Shown here: piece by piece, positions 56,441 to 60,894 of the stretch
How positions within the stretch are numbered: position 1 is the stretch's first letter
How the letters are laid out: each line of letters opens with the position of its first letter
Origin: Microbacterium halophytorum
GTDB lineage: Bacteria; Actinomycetota; Actinomycetes; Actinomycetales; Microbacteriaceae
DNA: 60,894 nt
Direction: 5' to 3'
NCBI RefSeq assembly: GCF_002970975.1
Contig: NZ_KZ672983.1
Location: 359,107-420,000, forward strand
The notes under the pieces: generated by a model
The model's database searches: none
What the model was told of the DNA's origin: nothing
The model's input: the letters and a program-made list of their open reading frames with translations, nothing else
Program-made: the position numbers and the translations under genes

Positions 56441-59400
56441 ATGACCCAGGAAGCACGCGGCGCGGAGGTCCCGACGGGCGGGGGCGGCGGGGCCGGTGCC
56501 GAGCGGCGCCGCACGGCGCCGGCGGGCGCCGATCCGGCCGGCACGGATGCGGTCCGGCACAATGCGGCTGCCCCTGCAGCGTCGGAGCACAGCGATCGAG
56601 CGGGCGCGGATGACGGCGCCGGGAACGATCTGCCCCCCACGGGCCTCGACGGGAGCGCCGCGGCGCCGAACGACGAGGATCGCCCGGCGCGACCGGACCT
56701 CGGGCCGGTGCCGCCCATCCGGCTGTTCGTGCTCGGGGTACTTGCGGCGCTGAAGGCACTGGGGCTCGTGCTGGTCGCCGAGGCGATCGCGCGCGGCATC
56801 GCGGGCGCAGCGTCCGGATCGATCGATGTGCTCGCCGTCGTCGCCCTCGGCATCGCCGGCGGGCTGCTGCGGGCGGGCGCCGGATGGGCGTCGCAGGTCG
56901 CCGCCCGGCGCATCGCGAGCGGCGTGAAGGCAGTCCTGCGCGCGCGGCTGTGGCGCCGCATCGCGGACGGCGGCGCGGGGCGGCACGGCGGCGTGAGCGT
57001 GCTGGCGGGCGAGGGGCTCGACGACCTCGACGACTACTACACGCAGTCGCTGCCCGCCATGATCGCGGCAGTCGCGGTGCCGGCGATCGCGGGCCTGCGC
57101 ATCCTCGGCGCCGATTGGGTCAGCGCCCTCATCGTTGTGCTGACGGTGCCGCTCGTACCGGTGTTCATGATCCTGATCGGCAAGCACACGCAAGCGGCGA
57201 CCGACGAGGCGACGGGCGCGCTGACGCGCCTCGCCGACCACCTCACGGAGCTCGCGCGCGGTCTGCCGGTGCTCGTCGGGCTCGGCCGCGTCGAGGATCA
57301 GACGAAGGCGCTGCAGGGGATCCAGCGCGAGTACCGCACGCGCACGATGACGACGCTGCGCACGGCCTTCATGTCGGCGCTCGCCCTCGAGCTGATCGCG
57401 ACGCTGTCGGTCGCGCTCGTCGCCGTATTCCTCGGCCTGCGCCTCATGAACGGCACCGTGACGCTCGAGGCGGCGCTCGTCGCGCTCATCCTGGCGCCCG
57501 AGATCTACGGCGCCCTGCGCGAGGTCGGCACGGCGTTCCACGCGTCGCAGGCCGGCGTCGCGGCGCTCGCCCGCGTGAAGGCGCTGCTCGGGCGACCGGC
57601 CGCCCCGGATGTACGGGTCGTGATGCCCGCGACGCCGACCGACGCGGGCGCGGCGCACGGGCACCAGGTCGGCGTTTCGCTCACCGACCTGACCATCCGG
57701 TACGCGGGTCGCGGTCGCCCTGTCGTCGACCGGTTGAGCGTCGAGCTGACGGGCATCACCGCCCTGACGGGGCCGAGCGGCTGCGGGAAGTCGACAGTGC
57801 TCGCCGCGCTCGCGGGCGTGCTTCCGGATGACGCGGCCGTGACCGGCGCGATCCGGATCGACGAGTGCGGGCACAACGCAGTCGATTCGCACGCCGCGAG
57901 GGTCGACCCCTCCGCGATCCCGGGAGCGGACGCACACAGGGGGCGAGGTCCGACTGCGTTCTGCAGTGGCGATCCCGCGCGAGCTGCGTTCGGCACCGAC
58001 TCCGGTCGCGGACCCGGTGTCGCCTGGGCGCCGCAGGCGCCGCACGGGTTCGCCGCGACGCCGCGCGACGAGCTCGCCCTCTACGGGGCCGGGGACCCGG
58101 ATGCCGCGCTTGCGGAACTCGCGCTCGCGCACGTCGCGGACTCAGCCGTCGCCGAGATCAGCCCCGGCGAGCTGCGTCGCCTCTCCGTGGCCCGCGCGCT
58201 GGCCCAGGTCGACGCCGGCGCGACGCTGCTCGTGCTCGACGAGCCGACGGCGCACCTCGACGCCGCTTCCGCCGACCTCGTGCGGGCGGCGATCATGCGG
58301 CGGGCGGCGCGTACGACGATCGTGATCGCATCGCACGAGCCCGAGACGGTCGCTCTCGCCGACCGACGCATCGCCATCGGCGCGCCGGCGACCCCCGACG
58401 CCGCGGGCGCGGCCGGTGCCGACCCGGGAGCGCCTGAAGCACGTGCGCTGCCTGCCGCGCCGGCGAGTACGGCGGCGACCGCGGATGGAGCCGGAGTGCA
58501 CCCCGACCCTGCCGCCGACTCGGATACGGCCCACCGGGCCGGCGATGCGCGTCCGGGCAGCCCCGGCGCTCCGGCCCCCGACGCCGGCGGGCTGCTCCCC
58601 CTCATACGGCCGCAGCGCTGGCGCTGGCTCGGCGCTGTCGCTCTCGGTCTCATCGCGACGGCGCTCGGGCTCTCGCTGACCGCCGTGTCGGGCTGGCTCA
58701 TCGTGCGCGCGAGCGTCGAGGAGCACATCATGTACCTGATGGTCGCGATCGTCGGAGTGCGCTTCTTCGGCCTGGGCCGCTCCGTCGCCCGCTACGCCGA
58801 GCGCCTCGCGACGCACTCCGCGGCGTTCCGCGCGATCGACGGCCTGCGGGTCCGGATGTGGCGGTCGATCGCCGCCCGCGGCGCCGGCTCCCGTCGGCTG
58901 CTGGAGGGCGGGGCGCCCGTCGACTACCTCGTGACGCAGGCCGACGAGCTCCGCGACCAGCTCCCGCGGGTGTTCCCGCCGATCGCCGTCGGCGTGCTCG
59001 CGATCGTCGGCGTCACGATCACGACGTGGTTCGTCGCCCCGCAGCTCACGGCGATCGTCGGCCTCACGCTTTCGGCGGCCGCGGCGCTCGGCGCCGTGCT
59101 CGCCGTTGCGGCCGAGCGCGGCGCGGGCGCGGCGGGCGTCGCGGAGCGCGCGGCGATCGTGCGCGGCACGGCGTCCCTCGCGGCCGCGGCCGACGACCTC
59201 CGCGGCAACTCCGCGCCGGGCTCGCCCCCTGCCCCGGATGGAATTGCGCCGTTGTCGACGAACGGCGCCTCGAACGCCGACAACGGCACAGATCGGCCGG
59301 CGGATCAGGGTGCGCGCGAGGCGACGGGCACCGCTGCACCGCACCTTCCTGCCGCGAACGCACCGCGCGCGGCCCACGCCGCGGATGGAATTGCGCCGTT

Positions 59401-60682
59401 GTCGACGAATGGCGCCTCGAACGCCGACAGCGGCACAGATTCACACGCGAACCCGTTCGAGGAGGGGGGCGCGGGGGCGCCGGCCTCCCGCGCGCACGCC
59501 CTCGACCCGCGGAGCGCCGCGCTCGCGCGGCTCGACGCCGTGGCGGCGCGGCTCGCGCGGGCCGAACGCCGCGCGGCGCGGGGCGCCGGGCTCGGCTCCG
59601 CCATCGCGGTGCTCGCGACGTCCTTCCTCGCCGCCCTGGTCTCCCCGCTCGCATTCGCGGCGGGCGTCGGCGCCGAGCAGATCTCCGTCATCGCACTGCT
59701 GTGCCTCGCGGCGTTCGAACCCGTCGGGGCGATCGTGCAGGCGGCGCAGCGCGCACCGGGCCAGGCGGCGGCCATCCGGCGCATCGACCCGATCCTCGAG
59801 CCGGTGCCCGCCGCGCTCACGGGCGCGGGCCGCGTGACGCCGCCCGTCCGCTGCCTCGAGCTCGACGACCTCGCGGCGGCCTATCCGGCAACGACCGCAT
59901 ACGGCCGCGGCGAGCGCACGGGCGCACGGGTGGGCGAGACGCTCGGCGCCGACGAAACGACGCGAGATGACCGCTCGGCAGTCGGAGCCCCCACCGTCGC
60001 GTCCGCGGCGCCCGCCCCCGCCAGCGCGACCATGCCGGCCGCCGACACCGCCGAACGCATGGTCTTCCGGCACGTCTCCGCCGAAGTCGACCGCGGCGAA
60101 TGGCTCGTCGTCGAGGGACCGAGCGGGTCGGGCAAGACGACGCTGCTGTCGATCCTGATGGGGTCGCTGCGCCCCGCGGCCGGCGAGGTGCGCGCGAACG
60201 GCACACCGCTGCCCGCGCTCGCCCCGGACGGCTGGCGCGAGCGCGTGGCGTGGTGCCCGCAGGAGGCCCACGTGTTCGACTCGACGCTGCGCGGCAACCT
60301 CCTGCTCGCGCGCGGGGCGGACGACGCCCCGACTGACGAGGAGATGCGGGGTGCGTTGCGCCGCGCGGGTCTCGGCACACTGCTGCTGTCGCTGGCCGAT
60401 GGCCTCGCTGCCCGCGTGGGCCCCGCCGGCACGGCCCTCTCCGGCGGCGAGCGGCAGCGCCTCGCGATCGCTCGAGCCCTGCTCAGTCGCGCCGACGTGC
60501 TGCTCCTCGACGAGCCGACCGCTCACCTCGACGCCCCGACGGCCGCGGACATGATGGACGACATCCGGAGCGCGAGCGCCGACCGCATCACGGTGCTCGT
60601 CTCGCACCGCGCCGACGATCACCGCGAGGGCGACCGCACCGTCTCGCTCGCGGCGGCCGACGCGTTCACCGCAGCGAGGTGA
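56441..60682 (+). CDS. cydDC: Fused CydD-CydC thiol reductant ABC exporter with internal repeat insertions
   Basis: 1413 aa, long for a CydDC fusion. After a disordered N-terminus of about 85 residues come TMD1, then NBD1 with Walker A GPSGCGKST (about 444), Q-loop VAWAPQAPHGF, signature ISPGELRRLSVARAL (degenerate) and Walker B LLVLDEPTAHL. A linker, TMD2 (from about 720) and NBD2 follow with GPSGSGKTT (about 1226), LSGGERQRLAIARAL and VLLLDEPTAHLD. It exports cysteine/glutathione-type thiols needed to assemble cytochrome bd. Between Walker A1 and the Q-loop about 50 residues are encoded by a palindromic repeat. In TMD2, about 100 extra residues include two copies of DGIAPLSTNGASNAD. The frame stays open throughout, so the gene is probably functional. 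Confidence 0.93.
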   Translation: MTQEARGAEVPTGGGGGAGAERRRTAPAGADPAGTDAVRHNAAAPAASEHSDRAGADDGAGNDLPPTGLDGSAAAPNDEDRPARPDLGPVPPIRLFVLGVLAALKALGLVLVAEAIARGIAGAASGSIDVLAVVALGIAGGLLRAGAGWASQVAARRIASGVKAVLRARLWRRIADGGAGRHGGVSVLAGEGLDDLDDYYTQSLPAMIAAVAVPAIAGLRILGADWVSALIVVLTVPLVPVFMILIGKHTQAATDEATGALTRLADHLTELARGLPVLVGLGRVEDQTKALQGIQREYRTRTMTTLRTAFMSALALELIATLSVALVAVFLGLRLMNGTVTLEAALVALILAPEIYGALREVGTAFHASQAGVAALARVKALLGRPAAPDVRVVMPATPTDAGAAHGHQVGVSLTDLTIRYAGRGRPVVDRLSVELTGITALTGPSGCGKSTVLAALAGVLPDDAAVTGAIRIDECGHNAVDSHAARVDPSAIPGADAHRGRGPTAFCSGDPARAAFGTDSGRGPGVAWAPQAPHGFAATPRDELALYGAGDPDAALAELALAHVADSAVAEISPGELRRLSVARALAQVDAGATLLVLDEPTAHLDAASADLVRAAIMRRAARTTIVIASHEPETVALADRRIAIGAPATPDAAGAAGADPGAPEARALPAAPASTAATADGAGVHPDPAADSDTAHRAGDARPGSPGAPAPDAGGLLPLIRPQRWRWLGAVALGLIATALGLSLTAVSGWLIVRASVEEHIMYLMVAIVGVRFFGLGRSVARYAERLATHSAAFRAIDGLRVRMWRSIAARGAGSRRLLEGGAPVDYLVTQADELRDQLPRVFPPIAVGVLAIVGVTITTWFVAPQLTAIVGLTLSAAAALGAVLAVAAERGAGAAGVAERAAIVRGTASLAAAADDLRGNSAPGSPPAPDGIAPLSTNGASNADNGTDRPADQGAREATGTAAPHLPAANAPRAAHAADGIAPLSTNGASNADSGTDSHANPFEEGGAGAPASRAHALDPRSAALARLDAVAARLARAERRAARGAGLGSAIAVLATSFLAALVSPLAFAAGVGAEQISVIALLCLAAFEPVGAIVQAAQRAPGQAAAIRRIDPILEPVPAALTGAGRVTPPVRCLELDDLAAAYPATTAYGRGERTGARVGETLGADETTRDDRSAVGAPTVASAAPAPASATMPAADTAERMVFRHVSAEVDRGEWLVVEGPSGSGKTTLLSILMGSLRPAAGEVRANGTPLPALAPDGWRERVAWCPQEAHVFDSTLRGNLLLARGADDAPTDEEMRGALRRAGLGTLLLSLADGLAARVGPAGTALSGGERQRLAIARALLSRADVLLLDEPTAHLDAPTAADMMDDIRSASADRITVLVSHRADDHREGDRTVSLAAADAFTAAR
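57871..57964. repeat. 94-bp palindromic repeat element inside cydDC
   Basis: The arms GCACAACGCAGTC (57871-57883) and GACTGCGTTCTGC (57952-57964) match at 12 of 13 bases. The left arm is identical to that of the intergenic element at 47868, apart from one inserted G four bases before its end. It is read through in frame, replacing the normally short loop between Walker A and Q-loop of the first ATPase domain. Confidence 0.7.
59235..59293. repeat. 59-bp direct repeat in cydDC, copy 1
   Basis: Contains internal inverted arms GCCGTTGTCG and CGACAACGGC. The second copy (59382-59440) differs at 2 of 59 positions and lies 147 bp downstream, a multiple of three, so both are read in the same frame (DGIAPLSTNGASNAD). 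Confidence 0.8.
59382..59440. repeat. 59-bp direct repeat in cydDC, copy 2
   Basis: Near-identical to the copy at 59235-59293; the two differences are C to T and A to G, and the second weakens its inverted arm (CGACAGCGGC). The copies flank 88 bp of Ala/Pro-rich coding DNA. Recent duplication or two insertions of one element could explain this. Confidence 0.8.
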
Positions 60683-60793
60683 CGCCGCTGCGTGCGAGGC
60701 GATCCGGCAGAGGCGGCCGGATGCGCGCGTTCGCAGCGCACCCGCGCGACGAACGCTTGCGGTCCCCGCGCAGAAGGTTGCCGCAGCCCACAA

Positions 60794-60843
60794 CACAGCG
60801 GTGCCGCCGACGGTCCCGGAGGACCGTCGGCGGCACCGCTGTG
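60794..60843. terminator. Perfect 23-bp stem with CGGA tetraloop
   Basis: The arms 60794-60816 and 60821-60843 are exact complements (CACAGCGGTGCCGCC... and its reverse) around CGGA. It lies 111 bp after the cydDC stop and 12 bp after a possible minus-strand stop codon at the window edge, so it can serve both directions. The 111 bp between hold nothing else I recognise. Confidence 0.75.
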
Positions 60844-60855
60844 CGAGGGGGTGGT

Positions 60856-60894
60856 TTAGCGGGCGGCGGGTCGGCGACGAGCGGGGAGTCGCCG
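60856..60894 (-). CDS. Possible 3' end of a gene running into the window
   Basis: A minus-strand frame from the window edge ends in TAA at 60858-60856, encoding RRLPARRRPAAR. The strong hairpin immediately after the stop, and the rarity of TAA in this DNA, suggest the end of a real gene. Only 12 codons are visible, so no identity can be given. Confidence 0.3.
   Translation of the reverse strand, partial: RRLPARRRPAAR

Noticed and set aside
57871..57964. Frameshift or pseudogene in cydDC
   Set aside because: Despite the inserts, the frame is open over 1413 codons and both ATPase domains keep Walker A, Walker B, signature and Q-loop.
60683..60793. tRNA or small RNA after cydDC
   Set aside because: I find no cloverleaf, TPsiC-like GGTTCGA box or promoter; only the terminator hairpin stands out.

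Overview
The window is about 61 kb of very GC-rich, gene-dense DNA with frequent GTG starts, many 4-base start/stop overlaps and short intergenic gaps. The gene set (single-chain glycyl-tRNA synthetase, fused CydDC exporter, DppC-DppD fusion, Pr6Pr, FUSC and DUF1266 proteins) and base composition point to a Gram-positive actinobacterium, most likely Microbacteriaceae and probably Microbacterium. This placement is inference from gene content; there is no rRNA here to test it. I see no tRNA, rRNA, CRISPR array or transposase gene.

Layout. 1-15.7 kb is mostly housekeeping and stress-type genes: a CurA-like reductase and DUF1304 protein opposite a TetR regulator, a vapBC-type toxin-antitoxin pair, glycyl-tRNA synthetase, a MOSC protein, MFS carriers, a MerR regulator with a good operator facing a DUF4188 gene, DUF1266, cupin and FUSC genes. 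14.5-34.5 kb is an almost unbroken 20-kb run of minus-strand genes. Read in the direction of transcription it encodes a family-5 solute-binding ABC importer, a GH1 beta-glycosidase, an esterase, a GH78 alpha-L-rhamnosidase, a nucleoside-hydrolase-like protein, an extradiol ring-cleavage dioxygenase, a fumarylacetoacetate-hydrolase (FAH) family enzyme, a cyclase-family hydrolase, a flavin monooxygenase, an ACMSD-like amidohydrolase, a second FAH enzyme, a Tat-exported metallo-beta-lactamase-fold hydrolase and an MFS carrier. The simplest reading is import and deglycosylation of a rhamnosylated plant phenolic followed by aromatic ring cleavage.

34.6-43 kb holds the divergent TetR regulator of that run, a LysR regulator, an acetoacetate-type CoA-transferase/thiolase operon, and a three-gene operon of sugar-isomerase-like TIM barrels divergent from a second, paralogous TetR regulator. 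The two TetR promoter regions share an unusual 26-bp GAAAAC...TTTTC palindrome and matching promoter elements, suggesting one regulatory logic for both operons. 43-50 kb has a Pr6Pr membrane protein, a flavin amine oxidase whose C-terminal segment has moved to the N-terminus (apparent circular permutation), IclR-pobA (4-hydroxybenzoate hydroxylase), an MFS carrier and an XRE regulator. 50-60.7 kb has ilvD, an M56-like membrane metallopeptidase, a BlaI repressor and cydA-cydB-cydDC (cytochrome bd oxidase and its exporter). Three identically spaced TTCTAC-N5-GTAGAA-type boxes lie between blaI and cydA, one on the cydA promoter.

Several palindromic repeats occur. One type is intergenic at 47.9 kb and is also present in frame inside the first ATPase domain of CydDC. 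A 59-bp repeat is duplicated in the second half of the same gene. The 7-mer CCGGATG/CATCCGG is strongly over-represented on both strands.
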